Source: Limnohabitans sp. Rim47 (lineage in GTDB: Bacteria; Pseudomonadota; Gammaproteobacteria; Burkholderiales; Burkholderiaceae_C). Taken from it: DNA of 64,000 nt. The stretch covers positions 400,153 through 464,152 of the forward strand of contig NZ_FBYA01000001.1 in assembly GCF_001517545.1 (NCBI RefSeq). The letters are read 5' to 3'. Each line of letters opens with the position of its first letter. The stretch's first letter is position 1. Of this stretch, positions 8,958 through 17,461 are shown piece after piece. Under the pieces are notes generated by a model. The model was not told where the DNA came from, made no database searches, and was given only the letters and a program-made list of their open reading frames with translations. The position numbers and the translations under genes were made by a program.

Positions 8958-9752
8958 TCAGTGACTGACGCTTGCCCAGGTCAAATAACCCCAGAGCACC
9001 ACATACAGACACGACCCCGCAGTCAAAGCTTGTGACGAATACGTCCCCATGAACCGTTCTGTGAACAACCCCCACAGCGGTATAAATTGCTGGGCGTGTA
9101 CACCCAAGAAATGGGATGGGCGAATATCCCTGTCAAGATGCCAGCCGACAATAGGCAGGCCTGACCCTGCAGGGGGCTGGTGTCCTCCCAACATGAATCC
9201 GCTGATCGTGGAAAGCACGAAGGTCAGCACCAATCCAACGATGACGGCCCATGCCGTCACTGTGAGTGGGGTAGCGCCCCGTGCTGCCCATATTTCCCAA
9301 GCCAACCAGGCTTGAGATGAAGTCAGTCCGACTGCCGCAAAGCCCATCAGACCAAACATGAAGGCATGCCAAGAATCGCTGGTGTTGTAGTGGGATGCAG
9401 CCCCTTGGGACGCCTGGTAGGTGATGTACACCACCTCGAAAAGTGATGTGAGCACGATCAATGCGCAAACGCCCAGGTATGCCTGCCCCTGCGTGATGGC
9501 TGAGTTAGCCAGTTCGGCAACCCACACGGTGGTCCAGACAAACAAGGCGGTGGCCGCCATGAATTTCATGGGCTTGACCCAGATGCCCACCTCGCGCAGG
9601 GTCCGCACATCGCTCAGCGAAAAGAGGTAAGTCAGCCCGCAGGCCAGCCACATCAATGCGCCGTAGACCATCAATGATTTGGATATCCATGACAGTGCAG
9701 AGACGTCGAAAGGTGGCCACCATGGGCCATGGCTAACGTAGGCTTCTTGCAT
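8958..9752 (-). CDS. Conserved integral membrane protein of unknown function
   Basis: 264 residues with about seven hydrophobic helices and little soluble sequence. Near the C-terminus it carries WHLDRDIRPSHFLGVHAQQF, a His-rich motif between helices that recurs in a family of uncharacterised bacterial membrane proteins; the histidines might bind a metal or haem, but that is speculation. ATG at 9752 is chosen; an in-frame TTG at 9764 would overlap the stop of the upstream racemase-like gene (TTGA). Either start places it tightly behind that gene, so the two are translationally linked. Confidence 0.75.
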   Translation of the reverse strand: MQEAYVSHGPWWPPFDVSALSWISKSLMVYGALMWLACGLTYLFSLSDVRTLREVGIWVKPMKFMAATALFVWTTVWVAELANSAITQGQAYLGVCALIVLTSLFEVVYITYQASQGAASHYNTSDSWHAFMFGLMGFAAVGLTSSQAWLAWEIWAARGATPLTVTAWAVIVGLVLTFVLSTISGFMLGGHQPPAGSGLPIVGWHLDRDIRPSHFLGVHAQQFIPLWGLFTERFMGTYSSQALTAGSCLYVVLWGYLTWASVSH

Positions 9753-9760
9753 TAAAAATC

Positions 9761-10495
9761 TCAAATATTGGCGCTGTGAACGCCAGGCGCATGAAAGACG
9801 CGGGAGTCAGTGAATGGCGTAGTAGCCTTCATGGCGTATTTTGCAATGTCCGCAGCATGCACTTCAGCGCAATCCAAAAATGGAAAGCCCGGGTCGGAAT
9901 TTTTATTGAAAACCAGTGCCAGATCGGTACCTGCCAGCAGGATGGATTCGCAGCCTTCTTCGTCTATCAAGGCATTGGCGGCGCTCAGAAATACCGCGCG
10001 ATGCTGTTCTGTCGCCACGCCTTGGCTTGCCATGGACACGTAGGCCTCGTGCACTTGCGTCAACTTGGAGGTTGGTGCAAGCACTTGGACGCCATTGAGC
10101 ACGCCGTAAAACTGCGACTCCATGACCACGCGCGTGCCCAGTAAGCCTACTCTTTTTAAGCCTCGGCGATCAACCTCTGCCTTGACTGTTTCAAGAAGAT
10201 CGATGACTGGGATTGGAGAAATTTTTTTGAAAGCCTCAATGCAAAAATGTCCGGCGATCGACGTCACGGCGATCATTTCTGCACCGCACTGTTTTAAGCG
10301 TTTGGCCAGTTCCATGTAAATAGCCACTTGTGCAGACTGGTCGCCCGCTGCTTGATGGCGCAGCAGTGAGGGCGTGTCAGCATGGGCCATCGTGAGTTGC
10401 AAATCCACACCTGCTTTGGCCATGGTCGCAATCAGTTGCCGATAGTAATAGTCCGTGGCAGCAGGGCCAATGCCAACGATCATGCCGATGTGCAT
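9761..10495 (-). CDS. Asp/Glu racemase-family protein lacking both catalytic cysteines
   Basis: 244 residues in the aspartate/glutamate racemase superfamily, closest in layout to YgeA-type proteins: an N-terminal GMIVGIGPAATDYYYRQL, a central VTSIAGHF and a C-terminal AGTDLALV block. In active racemases these last two read CTNTMH and GCTE; here Thr replaces the first cysteine and Gly the second, while the histidine after the first is kept. Ordinary two-base racemisation is therefore unlikely. ATG at 10495 has GGGAG eight bases upstream; an upstream in-frame start at 10516 is rejected. It is followed immediately by a membrane protein gene. Confidence 0.8.
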   Translation of the reverse strand: MHIGMIVGIGPAATDYYYRQLIATMAKAGVDLQLTMAHADTPSLLRHQAAGDQSAQVAIYMELAKRLKQCGAEMIAVTSIAGHFCIEAFKKISPIPVIDLLETVKAEVDRRGLKRVGLLGTRVVMESQFYGVLNGVQVLAPTSKLTQVHEAYVSMASQGVATEQHRAVFLSAANALIDEEGCESILLAGTDLALVFNKNSDPGFPFLDCAEVHAADIAKYAMKATTPFTDSRVFHAPGVHSANI

Positions 10496-10666
10496 GGATG
10501 AACTCCCAAAAAGCACTGAATGTTAGCGGGTAGAAACGACAAGGCGACATCCTCGATAACCCCATGCCCGCAACCCGGGTTGGGCCTATCTCGGCCGTCA
10601 GGCCCGTGTGAAACAGCCCCGTTAAGATGTTTGCAAATCCCATTTACCCGTTTTGAAGGACAGAAC

Positions 10667-11515
10667 ATGAGCATCCAAACCGTAGGCATCATTGGCGCAG
10701 GCACCATGGGCAATGGCATCGCACAGGCGTGTGCTGTGTCGGGCATTCCGGTGGTGATGGTGGACATTTCTGAGGCGGCCGTGGCCAAGGGCATCGCCAC
10801 CGTATCGGGCAGTCTGGACCGCTTGGTTAAAAAAGAAAAGATCACCGAGGCCGACAAGGCCAAGGCGTTGGGCCTGATCAAGGGCAGCACTTCTTATGAC
10901 GACCTGAAGGCCACCCAGTTGGTCATTGAGGCCGCCACCGAGAACCAGGACCTCAAGGTCAAAATCCTCAAGCAGCTCGATGGCATGTTGCCTGCCGACG
11001 TGATCATCGCCTCCAACACCTCGTCGATCTCGATCACCCAGCTGGCCGCTGCCACGCAGCGTGCCGACCGTTTCATCGGCATGCACTTCTTCAACCCCGT
11101 GCCCATGATGGCCTTGGTCGAGATCATTCGCGGCCTGCAAACCAGCGACGCCACCCACGACGCGGTGCACGCGCTGGCCACCGCCTTGGGCAAGACCCCG
11201 ATCACCGTCAAAAACGCGCCCGGCTTTGTGGTCAACCGCATTTTGGTGCCCATGATCAACGAAGCGCTGTTTGTGCTGGCCGAAGGCCTGGCCACGCCCG
11301 AAGACATCGATGCGGGCATGAAGCTCGGCTGCAACCAGCCGATCGGCCCCTTGGCGCTGGCCGACATGATCGGCCTGGACGTTTGCCTTGCCGTGATGGA
11401 GGTCTACCTCAAGGAGTTCGGTGACAGCAAATACCGCCCTTGCCCTTTGCTGAAAGAAATGGTCGCTGCCGGGCGTTTGGGCCGCAAGACAGGACAGGGC
11501 GTTTACGCCTACTGA
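10667..11515 (+). CDS. hbd: 3-hydroxybutyryl-CoA dehydrogenase
   Basis: 282 residues, the usual length. The N-terminal Rossmann fold shows GAGTMG at residues 10-15 for NAD(P) binding. The catalytic His sits in GMHFFNPVPMM near residue 140, and the C-terminal domain contains NRILVPMINEA and GCNQPIGPLALADMIGLD. It oxidises 3-hydroxybutyryl-CoA or reduces acetoacetyl-CoA in short-chain fatty acid or polyhydroxybutyrate metabolism. ATG at 10667 has AAGGA six bases upstream; the frame is open further upstream but that part is not coding. It stands alone, divergent from the racemase-like gene. Confidence 0.94.
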   Translation: MSIQTVGIIGAGTMGNGIAQACAVSGIPVVMVDISEAAVAKGIATVSGSLDRLVKKEKITEADKAKALGLIKGSTSYDDLKATQLVIEAATENQDLKVKILKQLDGMLPADVIIASNTSSISITQLAAATQRADRFIGMHFFNPVPMMALVEIIRGLQTSDATHDAVHALATALGKTPITVKNAPGFVVNRILVPMINEALFVLAEGLATPEDIDAGMKLGCNQPIGPLALADMIGLDVCLAVMEVYLKEFGDSKYRPCPLLKEMVAAGRLGRKTGQGVYAY

Positions 11516-11569
11516 TGCCTTGGTTCGAAGCCTCGGGCCGCGGCTTCGGTCGTGCGCCACAATCGGCGC

Positions 11570-12589
11570 ATGACCGACACGAACGCTTTGCACCCTTACG
11601 CTGAACTCACCCCGGACCGCGTGATGGACGCTTTGACCGATTTGGGCCTTTGGCCCGATGGCCGTTTGCTGGCGCTCAGCTCTTACGAAAACCGCGTGTA
11701 CCGCGCCCACCTGGACGAACCGGTGCAAGGCGCGTCGGCGGTGGTGCTCAAGTTTTACCGGCCTGGCCGCTGGAGTCGTGTGCAGATTCAGGAAGAGCAC
11801 GACTTTGCCGCCGAACTGGTGGCCGCCGAGGTGCCTGTGGTCGCACCGATGACCCTGAATGGGCAGACCTTGCACCCAACGGCAGGCTTTGATTTTTCGG
11901 TCAGCCCTTTGCGTGGGGGGCGTGCGCCCGAGCTGGATGACTTCGAGGTGCTGGAGTGGATTGGCCGCTTTCTGGCCCGCATCCACACCGTGGGCGCGGT
12001 CAAGCCTTTTGCACACCGGCCCACGCTCGATGTGCAGACCTTTGCGCTGGAGCCTGCCCAATGGCTGCAAACCCATCAGATGATTCCGCTGGAAGTCGAG
12101 CGCGAATGGCGCGATGCGCTGGTGCCTGCGCTGGCCTTGATCGAAGCGGCGTTTGCGCAAGGCGCGTCAGAGCGACGCTTGCTGCGCCTGCATGGCGACT
12201 GCCACCCCGGCAATATTTTGTGGACACCAGCCGAGCTGCCCGGAGGTGGCCCGCACTTTGTGGACTTGGACGATGCCCGCATGGGGCCAGCGGTGCAGGA
12301 CCTGTGGATGCTCTTGTCGGGTGACCGCCGTCAGCGCACGCAGCAGTTGTCGGCGCTGCTGGACGGTTATGAACAGGTGCGCGACTTTGACCGCGCAGAG
12401 TTGCAGTTGATCGAGGCGCTGCGCACGCTGCGCTTGATCCATTACAGCGCTTGGCTGGCGCGGCGGTGGCAAGACCCGATTTTCCCGATCAATTTTCCGT
12501 GGTTTGGCACGCCCGACTATTGGCGCGGGCAGGTGCTCATGCTGCAAGAGCAGGTGGAACAAATGCAGGAAGCGCCGCTCAGCGTGTGA
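11570..12589 (+). CDS. srkA: Stress response kinase A (RdoA/YihE family Ser/Thr kinase)
   Basis: 339 residues, strongly similar to E. coli SrkA in recognisable blocks: SYENRVY, VVLKFYRPGRW, the catalytic loop RLHGDCHPGNILW and the metal-binding VDLDDARMGPAVQDLWMLL, with FPINFPWFGTPDYW near the end. SrkA is a eukaryotic-like cytoplasmic kinase that limits programmed death after envelope stress. ATG at 11570 is preferred over an in-frame GTG at 11552 because it gives the family N-terminus; no strong ribosome-binding site is visible for either. It converges with glk, with 15 bases between stops. Confidence 0.93.
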   Translation: MTDTNALHPYAELTPDRVMDALTDLGLWPDGRLLALSSYENRVYRAHLDEPVQGASAVVLKFYRPGRWSRVQIQEEHDFAAELVAAEVPVVAPMTLNGQTLHPTAGFDFSVSPLRGGRAPELDDFEVLEWIGRFLARIHTVGAVKPFAHRPTLDVQTFALEPAQWLQTHQMIPLEVEREWRDALVPALALIEAAFAQGASERRLLRLHGDCHPGNILWTPAELPGGGPHFVDLDDARMGPAVQDLWMLLSGDRRQRTQQLSALLDGYEQVRDFDRAELQLIEALRTLRLIHYSAWLARRWQDPIFPINFPWFGTPDYWRGQVLMLQEQVEQMQEAPLSV

Positions 12590-12604
12590 ACTGAGCGTGT
12601 GTGC

Positions 12605-13594
12605 TCAGCGCCGCGCAGGCTGCACGCCCAGCGCCATGGCGCAGCCAATCAAGGCCGGTTGTTCGGCGCGGATCACGTAGGTGGGGATGCGCTTCATGTA
12701 GTTTTCAAAACGGCCTTTGGCCTCAAACGCCGCCCTGAAACCCGATTGCTCAAAGTAGTCGCCCAAGCGCCCGATCACCCCACCACCGATGTAGATGCCA
12801 CCGCGTGCGCCCAGCGTCACGGCCAGGTTGGCCGCCGCGTTGCCCAGCAGACGGCACATGCACGCCAGCGCTTCTTCGCAGGCCACGTCTTGGGCGGCCA
12901 GTGCGCGTTCGGTCACTTGTGCAGCCACCAGGGCTTCGGCCTCGGTTCCATTGAGTTCACAAATGGCACGGTACAAATTTTCCAGGCCCATGCCCGAGAC
13001 CACGCGCTCGACAGAAACGTGGGGGTGTGTGCGCCACAAGATGCGCAAGATGTCGGCCTCGCGCTCGCAGGTGGGCGACATGCTCACATGCCCGCCTTCG
13101 CCCGCAATGGGCACCCAGTCGCCCCGCCGTGAACGCACCAGCGACGACACGCCCAAGCCCGTGCCCGGCCCGATCAGGCCTTTGGGGGCATCGGGCACGG
13201 GCTGGCCCGAACCGATTTGTTGCAGGTCGTTGCCTTGCAAGGCCGGGGCGGCCATGGCCATGGCCTCCCAGTCGTTGAGCATCAAGAGGCTGTCCAGCCC
13301 CAGCGCTTGGCGCGTGGCCTCGATGGAGAACTGCCAGTGGTTGTTGGTCATCTTCAGCACATCGCCGTCGATCGGGTTGGCAATGGCGATGCACGCTTGC
13401 TGCACACGGGGCTGGCCCACTTGCTGCAAATAAGCCGCCGCTGCTGCCGCCAAGTCGGCGAACTGGCCGGTGGGCAAAGTGATCTCTTGGGTGATGGGCG
13501 TGCCGTCGCCGTGCACCAAGGCAAAGCGGGCGTTGGTGCCGCCAATGTCGCCCAGCAGGCTTGGGGTGGTGTTGGGGGTGTGCAGGGTGTTCAT
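12605..13594 (-). CDS. glk: Glucokinase
   Basis: 329 residues of the proteobacterial Glk family. The phosphate-binding LLGDIGGTNARFALV is near residue 13, a second glycine-rich loop GPGTGLGVSSLV near 137, the substrate loop AGEGGHVSMSP follows near 158, and the GGIYIGGGVIGR adenosine block near 270. It phosphorylates cytoplasmic glucose. ATG at 13594 gives the normal N-terminus; the frame extends upstream to 13654 without support. It lies in the same orientation after the two-component genes, which themselves diverge from the glucose ABC operon, the arrangement seen in Pseudomonas. Confidence 0.94.
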   Translation of the reverse strand: MNTLHTPNTTPSLLGDIGGTNARFALVHGDGTPITQEITLPTGQFADLAAAAAAYLQQVGQPRVQQACIAIANPIDGDVLKMTNNHWQFSIEATRQALGLDSLLMLNDWEAMAMAAPALQGNDLQQIGSGQPVPDAPKGLIGPGTGLGVSSLVRSRRGDWVPIAGEGGHVSMSPTCEREADILRILWRTHPHVSVERVVSGMGLENLYRAICELNGTEAEALVAAQVTERALAAQDVACEEALACMCRLLGNAAANLAVTLGARGGIYIGGGVIGRLGDYFEQSGFRAAFEAKGRFENYMKRIPTYVIRAEQPALIGCAMALGVQPARR

Positions 13595-13675
13595 GGCTGT
13601 GTGGTGTGTGGGCGCCAAGCGTATCAGCGTGGGTGTGCGGTTCGGGGCTTCCAAGTTACCAATGTGTTCCCAATT

Positions 13676-15211
13676 TCAAGCTGGCGCGTGCTTGGGGCTG
13701 GTCTGGGCCAGCGGCAGTTCGATGTGCACGCACAAGCCATGGGGCAGGGCCGGGGTCAGCTCTACGTGCCCGGCGCTGCGTTCCACGATTTCCTTGACGA
13801 TGGCCAAGCCCAGCCCGCAGCCCTCGCCCGCATCGGTGGCCCGCACAAAACGCTCGAACACGCGTGCAAGATCGCCTGTGGCAATGCCGGGGCCGTTGTC
13901 GATCACCTCCAGCAGGGCCACCTCGGGTTTGTGCGCCATGTGGGCCACGCGCACCGTGACTTGGCTGTTTGCCCCGGCATAGTGCAAGGCGTTGTCAATC
14001 AGGTTGCTCAGTGCTTCGCGCATGAGCAGTTCATTGGCCTCGATCCAGACCGGCGGGGCGGCGGTGGCGGGGTGATCGTCGTCGCCGGTTTGTTCCATCC
14101 CCAAATCAATGCGCAAGCGCAAGGCGCGGGGCACCCATTCGGCGGTGACGACTTGGGCCATGCGGTGCAAGTCAAAGCGCTTGCGGTCGTGGGCCATCAC
14201 CGATTCGGGCTCGGCCCGTGCCAAGGTCAGCAGTTGGTTGACCAAGTGGGCGCTGCGGGTGGCGCTGTCGTGCACGCGTTGCAGCCGCGCGCGCAGCTCG
14301 GGGTCGGTGGTCGATTGCAAGGCGATTTCGGTTTGGCTTTTGAGGCCCGCCAAAGGCGTGCGCAACTGGTGCGCCGCATCGCCAATGAAGCGCTTTTGTG
14401 TGGCCACAGTGTTTTGCACGGCGGCCAGCAAGGTGTTGATGGCCGTGGCCAGCGACCACAGCTCTCGCGGGGCCGATGCCAGTTGCAGCGGGGCCAAGTC
14501 GGTGGGCGCACGGCCTTCGACTTGCTGGCGCAGACGGGCCAGCGGCGACAGGACTGCACGAATGCCCAGCCACACGATCAAGGTCATCAGCAGCACCAAG
14601 CTCGACATGGGCAGCAGCATGTCGACCAAGATGCGACGGGCCAGCTCTTCGCGGTTGGCACTGCTGCGGGCCACTTGCACCAGCATGGTTTGCGGGGCGT
14701 TGGCTTCGTCACCAAAGCGCAGGTACAACGCCACCAACCGCAGGGGCTGTCCCGTGGGCGCTTGCAGTGCAGCGCGGCCCTGCATTGGCATGGTGCCATC
14801 GTGAAAATAGGGGGTGTTCAATGCGGGCTCGACGGGCGCTGCATCCTGTGTGGGCAAGATGGGGGCCGGCAAAGATTGGTTGCCCAAAATGAACTGCCCC
14901 GGCGGCGAGCTCACCATGTAAAGCAGTTTGTCCGCCGGGTCGGCCTCGAGCACATCTTGCGCGGCACGCGGAAAGTCGATCAGCAACCCGTTGCCAATGG
15001 GTTTGAGCTGCCGTGCCAGCGAGCGGCTGGCTTGCAACAAGCTCGCGTCAATCGCTTGATTGGCGTAACCCGCTGCAAATCGGTAGGTGGCCACACCACC
15101 CGCCATCCACAACACCATTTGTGGCAACAACAGCCACAGCAGCAACTGGCGAGCCAGCGAGACGCCCGCTTGACCTGCCTGTGCCGAGGGTTCATGGGCC
15201 TTTGCGGTCAT
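13676..15211 (-). CDS. gtrS: Sensor histidine kinase, GtrS/TctE-like
   Basis: 511 residues. A first membrane helix at about 25-45, a periplasmic sensor of roughly 140 residues of the TctE/2CSK_N type, a second helix near 195-215, then HAMP, HisKA with the phospho-acceptor in DAAHQLRTPLAGL, and an ATPase domain with SNLIDNALHYAG (N box), DNGPGI and GCGLGLAIV (G boxes). Being beside glk and gtsABCD it corresponds by synteny to GtrS, the Pseudomonas kinase that senses 2-ketogluconate and activates glucose uptake genes. The ligand in this organism is inferred, not shown. Starts 30 bases after the response regulator gene. Confidence 0.85.
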   Translation of the reverse strand: MTAKAHEPSAQAGQAGVSLARQLLLWLLLPQMVLWMAGGVATYRFAAGYANQAIDASLLQASRSLARQLKPIGNGLLIDFPRAAQDVLEADPADKLLYMVSSPPGQFILGNQSLPAPILPTQDAAPVEPALNTPYFHDGTMPMQGRAALQAPTGQPLRLVALYLRFGDEANAPQTMLVQVARSSANREELARRILVDMLLPMSSLVLLMTLIVWLGIRAVLSPLARLRQQVEGRAPTDLAPLQLASAPRELWSLATAINTLLAAVQNTVATQKRFIGDAAHQLRTPLAGLKSQTEIALQSTTDPELRARLQRVHDSATRSAHLVNQLLTLARAEPESVMAHDRKRFDLHRMAQVVTAEWVPRALRLRIDLGMEQTGDDDHPATAAPPVWIEANELLMREALSNLIDNALHYAGANSQVTVRVAHMAHKPEVALLEVIDNGPGIATGDLARVFERFVRATDAGEGCGLGLAIVKEIVERSAGHVELTPALPHGLCVHIELPLAQTSPKHAPA

Positions 15212-15241
15212 GCGCGATGGCTCAGCATGTGGGACGGCCTG

Positions 15242-15910
15242 TCACGCCTGGGCTTCCAGCAGGTAGCCCAGGCCGCGCACCGTGCGAATGACCAGCCCCG
15301 CATCTTCCAGCTTGCGGCGCAAGCGGTGGATGTAGACCTCGATCGAGTTGCCGCCACCGGTTTCGCCGCCCTCGTCGCTCCAGGCCTGGTTGATTTGTTC
15401 TTTGGTAACCACTTTGTCGCGCTGGTTGACCAGCAGTTCCAGCAGCGTCCATTCGCGGCCACTCAGCTCCAGCGGCTCGCCACTCACCACTGCGCGGCGC
15501 GATGTGGCATCCAGTGACAGGCGACCAAAGGGGGCTGAGGCGCTGGCCGGTTGCGTGCGCCGCAGCAGGGCTTGCAGACGGGCCAGCAGCTCGGGAAAGT
15601 CAAAGGGTTTTGTCACGTAGTCGTCCGCGCCAGCTTGCAGACCGGCCACCCGGTCGTCCAGCGCATCGCGGGCCGACAACAGCAGCACGGGCAAGCTGGG
15701 GTGGGTTCGGCGGACATGCTGCAACACGGCCAAGCCGTCCATCATGGGCAAACCGATGTCCAGCACAGCGATGTCGAAATGCTGCTTTTGGAGCAGATAG
15801 TCGGCGACGGCCCCGTTGGGGGCGTGTTCCACCTCAAAACCAGCGCCGCCCAGTTGGGTGGTCAGGGCGTCGGCGAGCATGGCATCGTCTTCGGCAAGCA
15901 GCAATTTCAT
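15242..15910 (-). CDS. gltR: OmpR-family response regulator, GltR-like
   Basis: 222 residues: receiver domain 1-115 with the acidic pocket E7-D8-D9, phospho-acceptor D51 (in VLDIGLPMMDG) and conserved K101 (YVTKPF), then a winged-helix DNA-binding domain with the block SIEVYIHRLRRKLEDAG. It is the cognate regulator of the following kinase gene. Lying divergent from gtsABCD and upstream of glk it fits GltR, the activator of glucose transport in Pseudomonas. Its likely target is the palindrome-rich spacer 15911-16091. Confidence 0.88.
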   Translation of the reverse strand: MKLLLAEDDAMLADALTTQLGGAGFEVEHAPNGAVADYLLQKQHFDIAVLDIGLPMMDGLAVLQHVRRTHPSLPVLLLSARDALDDRVAGLQAGADDYVTKPFDFPELLARLQALLRRTQPASASAPFGRLSLDATSRRAVVSGEPLELSGREWTLLELLVNQRDKVVTKEQINQAWSDEGGETGGGNSIEVYIHRLRRKLEDAGLVIRTVRGLGYLLEAQA

Positions 15911-15969
15911 GCCCGAAGCTTAATGGATTGTTCAGTCTTCGGCCCTTAAATCGGCAAATTCTGGCTTAG

Positions 15970-16011
15970 GGTTTAACCTGATGTTAATTAATTAATGGAA
16001 TATTAATATTC
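15970..16011. promoter_or_regulatory. AT-rich palindrome cluster in the gltR/gtsA divergent spacer
   Basis: Three perfect inverted sequences lie in 42 bases: GGTTTAACC (15970-15978), TTAATTAATTAA (15984-15995) and the 14-base GAATATTAATATTC (15998-16011). They fall between gltR (start 15910) and gtsA (start 16092), in sequence much richer in A and T than its surroundings. They are the best candidates for the promoter and the GltR-type operator of the glucose transport operon; which palindrome is bound cannot be told by eye. Confidence 0.45.
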
Positions 16012-16091
16012 GATCCGTCGAGGTTCACATGGCTATTTCGCCGCCTCGCACAACCACTCAGGTCCTCAGTGGCCCTTACAAGGAGACTCTC

Positions 16092-17345
16092 TTGAAATCT
16101 ACTCAATTGTTCCAACGTTCGATTCTGGCCACAGCCGCAGTGCTGGCCTTTGCTGCCCATGCTGGCGAAGTCGAAGTTCTGCATTACTGGACCAGCGGCG
16201 GCGAAGCCAAATCGGCCGCAGCCCTGAAAGCCACTTTGCAAGCCAAAGGCCATGTCTGGAAAGACTTCGCCGTGGCAGGTGGCGGTGGTGACAACGCCAT
16301 GACCGTGCTCAAGTCGCGCGTGGTGTCGGGCAATGCCCCAGCCGCTGCGCAAATCAAAGGCCCCGCTTTGCAAGAGTGGGCCGGTGAAGGCGTGTTGGCC
16401 AACATCGACGATGTGGCCAAGGCCGAAAAGTGGGACAGCCTGCTGCCCCCCGTGGTCGCCAACGTCATGAAATACAAGGGCAACTACATTGCCGCCCCTG
16501 TCAACGTGCACCGCGTGAACTGGCTGTGGGCCAGCAACGCTGCGTTCAAGAAGGCCGGCGCCAAAGTGCCGACCAACTGGGACGAGTTCTTTGTGGCCGC
16601 TGAAGCCCTGAAAAAAGCCGGCATCATCCCCGTGGCCCACGGTGGTCAAAACTGGCAAGACTTCACCACTTTCGAGAGCGTGGCTCTGGGTGTTGGCGGT
16701 GCTGACTTCTACAAGCAAGCTTTGGTGCAACTGGACCAAGGCGCTTTGACCGGCGCGACCATGACCAAGGTGCTCGACACCTTCAAAAAGGTCAAGTCCT
16801 ACACCGACAAAAACGCACCTGGCCGTGACTGGAACCTGGCCACTGCCATGGTCATCAAGGGCGAAGCCGGTATGCAGTTGATGGGTGACTGGGCCAAAGG
16901 CGAATTCGTCGCCGCTGGCAAAAAGCCCGGCGCTGACTTCACCTGCGCAGCCGCACCTGGCACTGCCAAGTCCTTCACCTTCAACGTGGACTCTTTTGCC
17001 ATGTTCAAGCTGAAAAACGAAGCCAATAGCCAGGCCCAAAAGGACTTGGCGACCGCCATCATGTCGACCGATTTCCAAGAAGTTTTCAACCTGAACAAGG
17101 GCTCTATCCCTGTGCGTTTGAACATGAACCTGGCCAAGTTTGACGACTGCGCCAAGCTCAGCGCCAACGACTTCGTGGCCACTGCCAAAAACGGCGGCTT
17201 GGTGCCATCGGTGGCGCACGGCATGGCCATCGGCTCGGCCACATCGGGTGCGATCCAGGACGCCGTCAGCCAGTTCTGGAACGACGACAAGATGAGCAGC
17301 AAAGACGCTCAGGCCAAGATCGCTTCGGCAGCCAAGGTCAAGTAA
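16092..17345 (+). CDS. gtsA: Glucose/mannose-type sugar ABC transporter, periplasmic binding protein
   Basis: 417 residues of the cluster-1 carbohydrate receptor family. The start is TTG at 16092: AAGGAG ends six bases before it and the protein then begins with a classical signal peptide ending in AHA, with the mature N-terminus at GEVEVLHYWTSGGE. An upstream ATG at 16029 in the same frame lacks a site and would bury the signal sequence. Typical Gts blocks include PVNVHRVNWLW, GGQNWQDFTTFE and GMQLMGDWAKGEF. It delivers sugar to the permeases encoded downstream. A 116-base spacer with three hairpins separates it from gtsB, which would let it be made in excess. Confidence 0.92.
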   Translation: MKSTQLFQRSILATAAVLAFAAHAGEVEVLHYWTSGGEAKSAAALKATLQAKGHVWKDFAVAGGGGDNAMTVLKSRVVSGNAPAAAQIKGPALQEWAGEGVLANIDDVAKAEKWDSLLPPVVANVMKYKGNYIAAPVNVHRVNWLWASNAAFKKAGAKVPTNWDEFFVAAEALKKAGIIPVAHGGQNWQDFTTFESVALGVGGADFYKQALVQLDQGALTGATMTKVLDTFKKVKSYTDKNAPGRDWNLATAMVIKGEAGMQLMGDWAKGEFVAAGKKPGADFTCAAAPGTAKSFTFNVDSFAMFKLKNEANSQAQKDLATAIMSTDFQEVFNLNKGSIPVRLNMNLAKFDDCAKLSANDFVATAKNGGLVPSVAHGMAIGSATSGAIQDAVSQFWNDDKMSSKDAQAKIASAAKVK

Positions 17346-17353
17346 GTCTTTGA

Positions 17354-17436
17354 GCCACCCTTAGGGTGGCCAGAACAAACCCTTGGGGTTTGTTGTCTCT
17401 TTTGCCACCGGGCTGCAGGTCACAAGCTTGCAGCCC
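17354..17436 (+). other. Three successive hairpins between gtsA and gtsB
   Basis: Perfect stems: GCCACCC/GGGTGGC (17354-17370, 3-nt loop), AACAAACCC/GGGTTTGTT (17374-17394, 3-nt loop) and GGGCTGCA/TGCAGCCC (17410-17436, 11-nt loop). The second is followed by TGTCTCTTTT, close to an intrinsic terminator. Such structures after a receptor gene commonly stabilise the 5' message or cause partial termination, raising receptor level above that of the permeases. Confidence 0.7.
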
Positions 17437-17461
17437 GCGTCGGCCTCTGATTGGATCACCC

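Noticed and set aside
11526..11548. Stem-loop CGAAGCC/GGCTTCG after hbd as a terminator
   Set aside because: A 7-base stem is present, but no T-run follows and srkA starts 22 bases later on the same strand, so termination is not supported.
10622..12160. A 512-codon minus-strand frame opposite hbd and srkA
   Set aside because: Shadow of two real genes; its composition (Gln/His/Arg-rich) is typical of antisense reading.
13217..15517. A 766-codon plus-strand frame opposite glk, gtrS and part of gltR
   Set aside because: Low-complexity Gly/Gln/His-rich translation with no motif; the minus-strand genes have full catalytic motifs.
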